64,000 bases of DNA from Epiperipatus broadwayi (lineage: Eukaryota > Onychophora > Udeonychophora > Euonychophora > Peripatidae), in NCBI GenBank assembly GCA_028023455.1, contig JAQFVV010006203.1, positions 11,621,848-11,685,847 of the forward strand, read 5' to 3'. Numbering within the stretch: position 1 is the stretch's first letter; each line of letters begins with the position of its first letter. A program made the translations under genes and the position numbers. Below, piece by piece: positions 36,013 to 47,165 of the stretch. Below the pieces are notes generated by a model. It saw nothing but the letters and a program-made list of their open reading frames with translations. It was not told the DNA's origin and did no database searches.

Positions 36013-37205
36013 TATGATTGTTTTATTATAGCATATTGAAACCGCCAGAGGACATGGTTCGTTTGTAAACAAAGACAAATATAATGTTGCCGGGGCCGGG
36101 TTTTTTTTTTTGCTTTGGTTTGTTTATCACATTTATAAAAGTAATATCAAATAAATTTTTTAACACAAAAAATGCATAAAGAAATCAAAAAATGAATTTA
36201 AAAAAGTACTTAATTTTTTTTATTCTTTTCATTACTTATATTTTCGGGCCAGGGTTTTTTTTGTATGTATTTTTTTGTTTTTTGTTTATCACATTTAAAA
36301 GTACTATCAAATCAATATTGAATCAAAAAAATACATAAATTAAAAATAAATTTTAAAAAGTAGTTACTTTTTATTCTTCTCATTATTTTTTTGTTTGTTT
36401 TATTTTTATAAATTACAAATAAATATATTTCCATTTAACGGTAACATTTACAACCAAAAGTCAAACTTGGGTGTGTGTGTGTGTGTTTAGAATTCATAAC
36501 AAAACAGAACACAACTCGAAGATTGACAAAGTTTTTATGGTAATTACCAAAAACATAAATATATACGGCAATTAAAATCAACTTTTTGGGCTCTTCAGGA
36601 ACAGCACGCATGCAGCTTCAAGCTCTTTTGTTTGATAATCCTTCCAGCAGTCAGAGAATTCTTTGACATTCGGAAACTTTTCTATTTCAGCCATTTGATT
36701 AAGCTCGCAGTTGTTCTTGCAGAAACGTGACTTAGAGCGAGATTTGATACGAATCGCGCTTGCACCTACACTTGCCAAATTTTTGAGCAGGAAATGTGGG
36801 CTAGGGAAGCATGAGACTATGCTCATAATTGTTAGTAGACATTCCTAAAACATGGGAGATAGAGGGGGAAGTGGTCTTAATGAATATTAAAATAGTTTTG
36901 ACAATCGGAATTCCAGCCACCCTCACACAATACTGTAGCCAAAAGTGAAATGTGATCGCACATTAAAAATGCTTAGCCCAAATCTGAGCTGTAAGCTGAC
37001 ACGATAGCTTCTGTGGCAGATTAAATGTCATGTTTCTATGCATTAGCATAGAAATAAACACAGCCACCCTGTACAATGGACTATTTCTAGGCTTATGCAT
37101 TAGAAATAGAATGTTTGATAGCAGAGACCACCTAAACAGCATATTTCTGTGTGCTATCATAGAAATAACACCCTCCGGCAGTTTCAACACACTATGATAA
37201 AACAA
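36013..37205. mobile_element. DNA-transposon-like element with terminal inverted repeats
   Basis: The ends are imperfect inverted repeats of about 33 bp: left TTGTTTTATTATAGCATATT then GAAACCGCCAGAGG, right (inverted) TTGTTTTATCATAGTGTGTT then GAAACTGCCGGAGG. The left half has two tandem copies of a roughly 180-bp T-rich unit starting in GGGCCGGG/GGGCCAGG. The right end has subterminal repeats of ATTTCTATGNTAG type (37020-37200). A GC-richer minus frame (36578-36826, 82 codons, with EFSDCWKDYQTKELEAA) could be a relic of a transposase or another protein, but I do not recognise it. Confidence 0.55.
36578..36826 (-). CDS. Unknown 82-codon frame inside the inverted-repeat element
   Basis: The frame encodes a mixed-composition protein with SPHFLLKNLASVGASAIR, a basic RIKSRSKSRFCKNNC patch and a C-terminal EFSDCWKDYQTKELEAA segment. 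Base composition is clearly less AT-rich than the surroundings, and the residues are not low-complexity, so it may once have been coding. I do not recognise the family. It could be the last exon of a transposon protein. Confidence 0.3.
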   Translation of the reverse strand: MSIVSCFPSPHFLLKNLASVGASAIRIKSRSKSRFCKNNCELNQMAEIEKFPNVKEFSDCWKDYQTKELEAACVLFLKSPKS

Positions 37206-37234
37206 CCAAAAATATTTACTTATCTCTTTCCATT

Positions 37235-37266
<32 letters not shown>

Positions 37267-37309
37267 ATTTGAAATAAATCATTCATTAAACTAGAGATTA
37301 TCCAATAAT

Positions 37310-37460
37310 GAATGATATTTCTGTAGTGTAATTTTCACCACACCACTTATGCAAGGTAGGGAGTGGTTTCTATTCCTCCACAAGGTATTAAAAGTGGATA
37401 GAAACCATTCTCTACTTTGTATGAAAGTAGTATAGTAAAAATTATCCTTCAAAAATATGG
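37310..37460. repeat. Small fold-back repeat
   Basis: Inverted arms of about 60 bp contain AGTGGTTTCTATTCCTCCAC opposite GTGGATAGAAACCATT. There is no coding sequence. Confidence 0.65.
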
Positions 37461-37479
37461 TGTATATATATATATATAT

Positions 37480-37650
37480 ATTGAATTAAATATTTTCATG
37501 GATTGTTATTATAATAAAGAATAGAAAAAAGAATATTATATTTATGTTAACTGATGTAACTTTTTGACTTTGTTATTGCCAGAAATTATCAATTCCTACT
37601 ATTTGACAATCTTTCTGAGACTAAACAAATTTTTTCCATTAATATATATA
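37480..37650 (+). repeat. Interspersed repeat with copies at 59148-59310 and 59470-59550
   Basis: The shared start TTGAATTAAATATTTTCATG and the following ATTATAATAAAGA are found in all three; the first two copies also share the end AACAARTTTTYTCCATTAA. Family identity is unknown; the copies are diverged and non-coding. Confidence 0.65.
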
Positions 37651-38395
37651 TATTGAACCGTTTTCGAATATGTGGATTCGAAACGCCGGTCTCTTAGGCA
37701 GAGAAGAACATACTCGGAGAGTATGTATGCCCAAACGATAGCTATAAAATATATAACTAGAGTTACATTTCCAGGACATAACTTCTTCTCGACTGTTGAG
37801 TTCAACACCAAGTTCAAAGCACTTTTTTTTTGTTTGTGTATAAACATGGGTGCCAGCTATCTATTCAAGGATGAATAAATAACACCCTTTGAGCAATGGC
37901 CACTAACTCAACGCCTAAATCCATGACTAGCTCAGCTGTTTGTAATCACTAATAGATTATACTTAATTAGTGGTTAAAAGACTTGATAAAAGAATTGTAA
38001 AAGGAGTTGATAAAAAGAATTTGATAAAAGGAATTGATAAAAAGAATTGACCGACAAATAGAGTTTAATTTTAAAGACAATTTATTAACTAACATTAATT
38101 TACTAAATTTAAACATCTTTATAATTTAATAATACACACACATTTTAAATTAACATTTCTAAACTAGTTTAAATATTCTTGTAGATTTAAATAATAGAAC
38201 ACTGGTATTTATCTAATTTAACTAATAACACTGATATAATGATCACGCACATATTAATTTATATAGCATTCACAAATATAACAATAAAACATTAATAGCA
38301 TTTGAAACTTAAACACACATATCAATAGTTCATTTTATGTATGATATAGAGTTCATATAATTAGACTCTTGAAAGATTCGTACGAATTAATGCAA

Positions 38396-38920
38396 TGCAA
38401 TGGCTATTACAGTATAAACGAAATAAGCAAATGTTTTTACCTAGGCTTTTGAATGTAGACATAGAATTTTGTTCTCTTTGGTGGCTGCTTTCGGTGAGGA
38501 TATTTCCATTATGAATGCTTACCAGCCGGCTGGGACGTTTCCTTGCTGAGTTTCCTGATTTTCACAATTATTACTATCGGAGACAATTAGATATTGACGG
38601 AGATTTTCTAAGTTGTTACATTGACATTATTTCACGGGCAGATCTTGCTGTTTTCATCGGACTTTTTAGGCTGTGGAGAGGCGTGAATTCCCAAAATCTT
38701 CTCAACACTGCATTTTGTTTGTTAACTGACTCAATTAATTTCTGAACTGCACTACTCAATTACTTTTGTGAACTGATCACTGTCCGATAAAAAAAGGTCT
38801 ATTTATACCTGCGCCTTGTTGTCTTTCTAATATCTCCGGCAAAGATCTGTTGTCAAATTCCAGTGATAATCATTTGATAAACGTGTTTTGGAAGATTGCT
38901 TAATTAGTAATAGCCATGCA
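38396..38920. repeat. Segment bounded by a 16-bp inverted repeat
   Basis: ATGCAATGGCTATTAC (from 38396) and GTAATAGCCATGCAAT (to 38920) bracket a comparatively GC-rich 525 bp. Further copies of the GCAATGGCYA motif lie at about 37893 and 38950. It may be a MITE or an LTR fragment. Confidence 0.4.
38765..38830 (-). promoter_or_regulatory. Core-promoter-like TATA and initiator, possibly of an LTR
   Basis: On the minus strand GGCGCAGGTATAAATAGACC is followed 25-30 bases later by ATCGGACAGTGATCAGTTC, the spacing of a TATA box and an initiator. The downstream minus strand remains GC-richer for about 300 bases. No open frame of note follows, so a solo LTR or transposon promoter is more likely than a host gene. 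Confidence 0.35.
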
Positions 38921-39784
38921 ATAAAACATGTTGTTTTATTTTATTAATAGCCATTGCCGTGTTTTTAATGATAATCTTCTTTTATTTCGCATACATTTTA
39001 TTTATTTACAAATCGCACATATATACGCACATATATTTTTAATACAATTTACTATTTAGTTTTAACATTATTTTTTCTTTAATTAAACTTGAATGAAAAG
39101 AGATTTGTATGTTTTAACTTTTTAAATTATATTTTTACGAATACTAATAAAAACTCTTTACTTCCTTTTATAACCCTTAGTTTAATTTCTCTAACGAAAC
39201 ACCCCTCTCCCCTTCTGATTAATTAATTGTAGCTTTTTTATTTCAAAACTAACGCTAGAAAACTATTTGATTCTTATCCTTTTCTAAAACAAACTGCAAT
39301 AAACTCTTCAACGTTTAATTTTATGTTTTTCTTTTATGAACGATTATTTTAATAATATAATTTTAGATAAAATTATATGTGCCTATATCAATATATATAT
39401 ATATGTGTGTGTGTGTGTATTTGCACTTGTTTGGTTGCCTAGCAGGGGCAAGAGTTTTGAAAATAATTTGATTGCTTTCAGTATTCTGTCAAAATGAGAA
39501 ATTATATATATATTTTCTATTTTTATTTGCCTATTTAATGAGATTTATTTAAACTTCTTTGAAATAATAATCTCAATCTTTTTAGTCAAAATGCAATCTT
39601 TAGTGTTTATATAATCATATTAGACTATAGATAAAGGTGGTATCCACTTTTATTATAAAAAGATTGCCTTGACAATAGATTGGGATTATATATCGGTATT
39701 GATATTAGTTTTGTTTAAGTGTGAATTGCTTTTATGTATATATATAAAACATTAATAATTAATGATATAAACAATATTGTAGTT

Positions 39785-40560
39785 TAAATTTTTTTGAAGT
39801 GCTTTCGATTACGTAGTAATCCTCATCAGCTTTAACTGCATTTTAATTTTTTTTAAACTTAATATTACGTATATTTCCATAAACTGTGTATGGCCATATT
39901 TGCAACTTACCTATTAATAACATCATCCTTATATTTATCGATCAAAATTGCCTCTTTAATTTTCCTCTTTTTATGATTCCTTTCTTCCATTAATATTTTT
40001 ATTTCATTACTATTAAATGTAAACCTATAATTACAATTTTTTTATGGTCAAAGAATACTGAAGCTGTACCAAATTGACTATTTACATTATTTTTAATCCG
40101 ATTATATAATAATTGATGCTCCTTCAATTTTTTTCCACAGAACATCTCAATTCACTGATATATAATTTTTGACATCCACATGAAATCTGATAAATTATTT
40201 TACTTCTTTGCAACTTAGGAATTATACTCTTAGAATTATTAATCAATTGATTAACATTCAGAGGAACACAAAATTAAATATTATACTTTTCTTTAAATAT
40301 ATTCTTAATTAATTTAGATTGTATGTTGTTTATAAATGGCATAGATAACCATTTTTTATTATCTAAAGTAACACTGCAAACCCTCTTCTTATTATTAAAT
40401 GAATTTACTGTATGCAAGATTTGGTTTTTATCATAACCAACCTTTAAATGTTCATTAGCAAAGAGTTCAATATTTAAAATTTTATCGCTCTTATATTTAC
40501 ATAATTTATCATTGTGATGCAAAAACTATTTTAGACTTGCCATTTTATGTATTATTGAAC
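39785..40560 (-). mobile_element. Penelope-like element 3' end, decayed, with hammerhead-like motif
   Basis: On the minus strand the open stretch 40522-40274 (VGYDKNQILHTVNSFNNKK, MPFINNIQSKLIKNIF) and its broken continuation match the end of the reverse transcriptase and the GIY-YIG endonuclease of Penelope-like elements: KIIYQISCGCQKLYIS, LKEHQLLYNRIKNN and a KKRKIKEAILI segment, in shifted frames. About 130 bases after the last protein-like block comes a hammerhead-like motif, as expected for the terminal repeat of such elements. Frameshifts show that this copy is dead. Confidence 0.75.
39798..39842 (-). ncRNA. Hammerhead-like motif in the Penelope relic, probably inactive
   Basis: The minus strand reads CTGATGA, a bulged G, helix II GATTAC/GTAATC around TAC, then GAAAG and CACTT, which can form a minimal helix III with cleavage base T. 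The core is present, but helix I does not pair beyond one base pair. Penelope-like elements are known to carry such ribozymes in their terminal repeats, and the position fits. Confidence 0.5.
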
Positions 40561-40954
40561 ACTTAGGCTAATCATTGTCAAGCCAATACAATCATGAGGC
40601 ATAATATAAAGAGCAAGCAATTATGTTTAATTACTGAATCCATATATATAAGTGCTAAAATAACTATAAAACTAAGCATATAGTAGGCATTAAATGAATA
40701 TGATGTAGTTAAACATTGTGGTTATTAAGTGCTGGTAATCATAAATACACAGGATTATCTAGTACTATGAAAATACAGACCATAATTAACTAATTATTAT
40801 CACTAGAGAATTTTATAGATTTCCACATATACACCAAATTTCATTATGCCTAAGCTAGCTTCTTGAATAATAAAAGACTCCATTGTCTACATGTGAACAA
40901 AAATAAAAACATTCATAAAACAATCTATAAGTTTTAAATTAAACACAGCTCCAT

Positions 40955-41090
40955 GTATATGTATATGTAAAGAAAGGGAGTAAATCACTCTTCCCCAGAT
41001 TATGAATTCTTGATTGCTTTGCTCAAAATTTAGAGTGCTTTTAAGTCATAGCCTGAGGGAGGATGATTTACTTCCTTTGTTTACATAGAA
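40955..41090. repeat. Short relative of the 13.15-13.84 kb fold-back element
   Basis: AAGGGAGTAAATCACTCTTC and, inverted, GATTTACTTCCTTTG flank a 70-bp core with TTTAGAGTG and AAGTCATAGCCTGAGG, matching the ends of the larger element. It looks like an internally deleted hairpin copy. Confidence 0.6.
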
Positions 41091-44000
41091 CTTAATTTAA
41101 TGTTTAAATGTTTTTACTATGATAATTTATAATAATGGTTAATAATATTTACTAAGGCAATAAACTCAAAGCATGTGCAGTTGAAAATGCGAAGATAGGG
41201 ACCTGTACTGGTCTTAACCACAAGATATAATACAAACAATAAGCTAAAAATCTAATAAACATTTTCCAATAATACAAATAATTTACATCTAACTATATTA
41301 AACATTTTGTAGAATTAAAACAAACAATAGATGTAACATTATTTAAATTGTAAGTATAGATATATCTATTGTGAAGGATCATAAAATAAACACATAACGA
41401 TAATACACATGATAATACAAAGTATTTAAATTACTCTTAGATTAAATCATTTCAATTGTATTTATAATTCCAATTTTTAAATACAAAGGCTAAGTTTGCC
41501 AAAATGTAAACATTTATATAGGCATACAATATGCCTAGACTTACAAAATATTTCAATCATTAATAATGTGAATAATATATTTTATATATTATGTGTTTAT
41601 ATGTTGACACACAGTGTGTTTTATCATATAAAATACTTCAATTTTTAATAGTTAATTTGTTTTTAAAATATATCAAACTAAACTATATGTATTGTAATGG
41701 TATGGAGAATTTTGGGCTTAATATGAGGTAATGGAAAATTAAAATCATCATCATCAGTCTAAATATAAATTTAAATATACAAAATATATAATGAGGAATG
41801 AATATATAATGAATATGAGGAGTATGAGAGATCAGCACAGAACTAAATATAAATTTACCAACATTATACAAAAGCAATAATCATTATTCATCATCATGAA
41901 TGATCAACAATAAAAATAAATTAATAGTCAATCTTGTAACTGAATTTGACATGGGTCTACTATAAACCCGGCTAATTATTTAGCTCTTGACAACTTGGGA
42001 CAGATTATTTAAACAATAATTTGGATGTACAAACTTAAGTGCTAGTCCATAAGTATATAATAATTAGAAAATAATGCTGGGTTACTAAAACATGCTGATC
42101 ATCATCAATGCTCTAGCCACCTATTACCATTAATGTACTGACCAACTATAAACAATTTCTAAATAATTAAAATGAAATGTAGTGCATGGACTTTAAGGAT
42201 ATCCTCTTTCCACCAACCAAGATCATCTCCAACAGGAAGTCCATAAATATTAAATATAAATCCCTTTTATATAACAGACTGTTATGCTGAAATCCAGCTG
42301 AGAGAGCAAAAGTTCTATAATTATTACTGTGATCAAGAGATATTATAATAATATAAAATTATTTCAGATTGAATAAATTCACTTGAATAACTTTAACAAT
42401 GAAATATGTGTTTATTAATAACAATAAAATGAAATTAAGATCTGTAGAATATGGCTACATGTAAATTTGTCATTCTGACTTTGATTAATACCATAAGCCA
42501 TCACATTGTGATTTACAATATGTCTCATAATAGATTTACATGTGCTTGTATAAAAATGAACACATTTGAATTGTGATAAACTAGTAAGAAAATTCAATAA
42601 TTCTAACATATATGTGTCTATCTAACATGCATATATACAAGCAGATAGACATGCTGTAGTATATGGGAATTGTCATATAATAATAAAAATAAGCAATCAC
42701 ATTTTAATGTTACATAAAATAATAACTTTTCACATATATATGTAGGTATCCATGGAAGTGTGTGCACACACCGATGTTTATATTATATGATATTTTAATT
42801 TGTCAAAATAATACATTTATTAAAAATATTATATTTTTCACAATTAATTCCATGTTGAAAATATAAATAAAATTCACATGTATGTGTTTATATATATAAC
42901 AAAAATAATATGAATCAAAGTTATAAATTCATTATTTCTAATGGCAAATAAGTTTCCTTTTTTTAAAAAAAAAGTAATATCTGTTCTTTGACAGATAAAA
43001 GTTTTTTTTCTTTTTAACAGGTTACTCATAATTAATTGTAAACATCTTTAAAATACTTCAGCAAGTTTTTTTGTTTTCTAATCTAGAAAGATATTTAGAA
43101 TTTACATTTTTTTTTCCAAAATAGAATTTTCTATGAATCAGTTCTTTGTTTTTAGACTTTTAATTCAAGCAAAAATTATTTACTTGTTTTACTTTTAAAT
43201 TAAAGATTTTAACAATTGTCATTTTCAATCAATTATTTAAAATACTATCATTCTCAATATATATAATACTACTAACCAGCTGTACTTTATGTATATGATG
43301 CAGTAACTTTATCTATGTCTCTGCATATGGATAAGACAGTATATGTAAAAACAAATTTTTCAGCAAGTTGATGAATTCTTTGAGTAAGTTGTTCCCTTCT
43401 AAACAGTAGACTGAGTTATTGGCATGTTTGGGAAAGGTATAGTCTGACAACTGTTGACCTGCAGTGACCTCATTTCAGTTTCCTTGCCATCTAATACACA
43501 TGTATATAGGCTATAAATCACAGAAGAGCTGGATCTTGCTTCCACGTGAATCCAAACTACCATTGTGAACAAGTAGCAGCTATGGACTTGCACTGTCTTG
43601 CCTTCAGTTATATATCTTCATAGTCATCATGCTGTTATATTCTGTAAAAACTGTAAAACTCTAAAAAGCTTTAAAAATTCCCCTAATCTTTTTTCAAACC
43701 TTTTTATAGTCAGAGCAGAAAAACAGTAATTAAAAGCAAGTTTTTCCTATCTTGATTGAAAAAAGTTAATGACTTTTTTTCAATTCACATTAGTCCTTTC
43801 AAAAACAACTTTGTAGGATCCTTATCAAAATATGTTGTACAAGCATTAATTAAAAAATAATTTGCTTTAATCAAAATAGATAGTATAATTTTATAATTAC
43901 CAGTTTATCTTTTGTAACAAAAAACATGCTTGTTTTAATTTCAAAATCAGAATTAATCAAATATTAATTAGATCTTTTATACATGTTTAATTTATAATAA

Positions 44001-46072
44001 AAAAATTTAAATTCAAAATTATTTAATCTCTTAACTGTTATTTTAGTGTAATATGGAAAATGTCTACAAAAAATTTTATGTTTATTTCTATTTTTCCTTT
44101 CAACTATATTATTTATACATGCACATACATTAGTATGTTGTTGTATGCCATAAGACCATAACCTTCTCAATTTATATAAGGTATATATAAATTAAATTCA
44201 TTTATAGTTATTTGTTTGTCTCTAATTTATAAAGTTAAATTGTTTCAAATTTAGTAGTTTTTTTTTTCTTGCAAATATATTGATTTTTAGGTCATTAATA
44301 TAAATTTTTTTTGCGCTTTCATTGGTCATTTATTATTCTTTTCTTGCTGAAAGCTTTTCCATTATTTAGCTATTTTTTCAATTTAATTAAAATTTGTTTA
44401 TTTATAAAACAAACTATACATAATAAATTAAATAAACTTATTGTAAGCAATAATAGAAGTACATTTTTCTTGTACTTTTTTTAACATTAGTGTTAGTCAA
44501 CTTTATATGATTCATACAAATATACAATAGCTTCATTTATAAATAATAATATATTCTTTTTTATTACAATTAACATTTCAAATAACATTTTTACAGAGCA
44601 TATATGTTAGTTTTCTCACGATGATTATTTCTTTCTGTGCTCCTATGCATATGGAAAACAGACTATGCATGTATCTGTTCTGTATTATAATGAACTCTAT
44701 TAACAGACAATTTCTTTCATATGTGCTTCGATACATGTTTATCATATTTTAATATATATTACTGGAATCTCTCAAGATTATGTTTTTTCATTGGTTTGTA
44801 GAAGCAAATAGATCAGTTTCACACACACACACATATATATATTTCATATGATGGAATTAAAATCCATTATGTTGCCTTCATAAAATACTTTAATATAAAA
44901 ATATAAACAAATATTATAGACAACTATATTTGAATTAATAGATATAAAAAAATAAAGTTAAAGGATACTAAGTTTCTGAGTTTTGCTTCAAAAATCCGTG
45001 AAATTGAATTGTGGGTCGTCAATTGAACATTGAAAATTTTAATAATGTTTAAAATTTAATTTGAACAATAAGTGTATACTAAGTTAATATAAATCGCGTG
45101 ACTTTTTGATTTATTCTAACATCTTGAGAAGGTTCATTTTGAACAAAAATCGATTTGATGTAAATAAATTTATTATTTATTAATTCAAATATAGTTGTCT
45201 ATAATATATATATATAGCCTTATGACATTTTGGTTAACAAACAGGAATGGTAAATATTGGTGATCTTCAATTCAGATTCAGATTTTATAACCCAAACTTT
45301 AAATATAGCAAATAGTATTTGGTGCACATATTTTGGCAATGGGTCATTACAGAGAAAACTCTATGCATATTTTTAGGAGTTCCACATTCGCTTGTCAAGG
45401 ATATTTCTGGCAATTGTTCTTCTTGATTAGCTATCTGTCTATCTTTTAATTAAATTAATACCATTAATTAAATCAGATATTAAAGAGTGAATCAATTTAA
45501 TAACTAGGAGAATTATAAGTTTTTCTTTCTTAAATAATAAAAACAAGATTATAACTGTATTAACAATAGTTTTTTTTTTTTTAAATTTACTTATAAAAAA
45601 GTTTTTAATTAAAAACTTTTCCTTAATTTTTTTAAGAATAAAAATACATTTACATGCTCTTTAAAATAAAGACCTTTATTTTACATAAAATAATTATCTT
45701 TTTGTTCATTAAAAATTTAAATTTTTATCAAAATCAGAAATTAAATAACATGTTTATATCAGTTTTTAAATATCAATTTTATGTAATTTATAGTATTTTA
45801 AAATATCAAAAAATATCTTTCTTAATTAATTAATTTTTAGTATTCTACACTTTATTTTAAATATTTATATACATAAATTTTGACTCTGTTTATTTCTTCT
45901 TTTTTTTTAAAGCTTTTATGTATGTATCTGTATAAATACATATTCACAGTATTATAATTATTTATTCATTGTGTTATCTGTTATGAGGGAAGACTTTCTC
46001 ATTATATATATTATGATTTTAGTAAAAAAAACAAACACAATAATAATACTTTATTTACTTATTTATTTGCAG
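41091..46072 (+). other. NOS intron A, distal part, nothing recognisable
   Basis: Plain AT-rich intron sequence. A less AT-rich patch at about 43390-43610 stands out, but I cannot assign it. No extra NOS exon is visible. The intron ends with TTATTTGCAG. Confidence 0.5.
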
Positions 46073-46244
46073 ATATTCCTGGTTTAAAGATTTTGATTTA
46101 AAGTGGTATGCTTTAACAACTTCTTGTAATAAATTCTTGGAAGTAGGTGGATTGTATTTCCCCTGTGCTCCATTCACTACTATGACTCTCAGTACAACAG
46201 TAATAGAAAGGATCTTAGCTAAAGGCCAGAGTGATATTTTGAAT
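46073..46244 (+). CDS. NOS: NOS-like exon B (substrate-binding region, atypical)
   Basis: The exon starts after TTTGCAG, completes the split Lys codon and ends at AAT|GTAAAT in phase 0. It reads YSWFKDFDLKWYALTTS, then FLEVGGLYFPCAPF, a very strong NOS match ('FEWF..L.LKWYALP', 'LE.GGLEFP.CPF'). In all known active NOS the next residues are NGWYM.TEIG, carrying the Trp, Tyr and Glu that hold arginine. Here they are TTMTLSTTVIER, with no Trp, Tyr or Glu before the final ER pair. The catalytic Glu (Glu371 in mouse iNOS) aligns with Thr in either alignment I tried. The segment from PF to the following IL is one residue shorter than in iNOS. No frameshift restores the usual motif. Confidence 0.93.
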
Positions 46245-46904
46245 GTAAATTTTACTTACTTAAAATATTGACTTTATAAAGTAAATAAATTTTGTATATT
46301 TTGTAAATTTCTATAATTATAGACAATATAATAAAAATTTAGTCTAAGTTGTTTAATCTAATTTATTGTTTTTGTTGTTTTTATTTTTTAAAAGAGGAAT
46401 TTTCTTTTAACTTTATATAGGAAGTATTTATATTTAAAATAAAATCACATAAGTAGTGATATAATATGACGGGAAAAAATCTTGTTTTTGCAAATTGTAT
46501 TTATATACATATTGCTATTCAAGATGGTGGAAAATGCCTTAAGTTGGCTATAACAAAGGTTTTATTTGTATTTTATATAGACATTGATTTTTTTACTATT
46601 TATTCTAGAATATTTTGATTAATATATATATAATCTTTCTAATTACATGTACAAGAAACATTCACTATGAAAAAATTACATACAGGTTTAGAATTATATA
46701 TTATTTGGGAAATAGATTATGTCTTAGTATATACTAAGTTCAACACATCTCTCTCCTATTAATATATATGTATACAATAGTCTAATAATATGTTGGGTTA
46801 GATTGACAATGTCAACATAAGTATGACTACAATATCAAATCCAATAAGGGCTTTTAGCATTCCATTGTCAGGTTTTTAATGAAATCAATTGTTAAATAAT
46901 TAGA

Positions 46905-47165
46905 AAAGTGAGAAGTCTGAAGCCTGTTCATTAAAGTTTGAAGAATTTCTATCTTAATGTAAACTGAGAGCTGATTGTATATATGTGTGGGAGATTGTGA
47001 TCTGGTTCAACCGATGAGTGCTGGTTCTACACAAAATATTTATATTGGGGATTATGTTTTTTTTTTCACATATGTGGTCATGTGTATTGGTTGCTTGAGA
47101 TGGAGTGGAAGATAAATAGTCTGAGAAATCCCAAGTCCAAATCCCTCTAATTAGACACACACATA
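46905..47165. mobile_element. RZ-C partial copy with dead hammerhead
   Basis: This matches the right half of the 12188-12786 element, from GCCTGTTCATTAAAGT through GATGAGTGCTGGTTC to the B-box-like CCAAATCCCTC. The hammerhead (about 46995-47054, plus) has core CCGATGA in place of CTGATGA and AAAA in place of GAAA, so it is inactive. It lies in NOS intron B, in the sense orientation. Confidence 0.7.
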
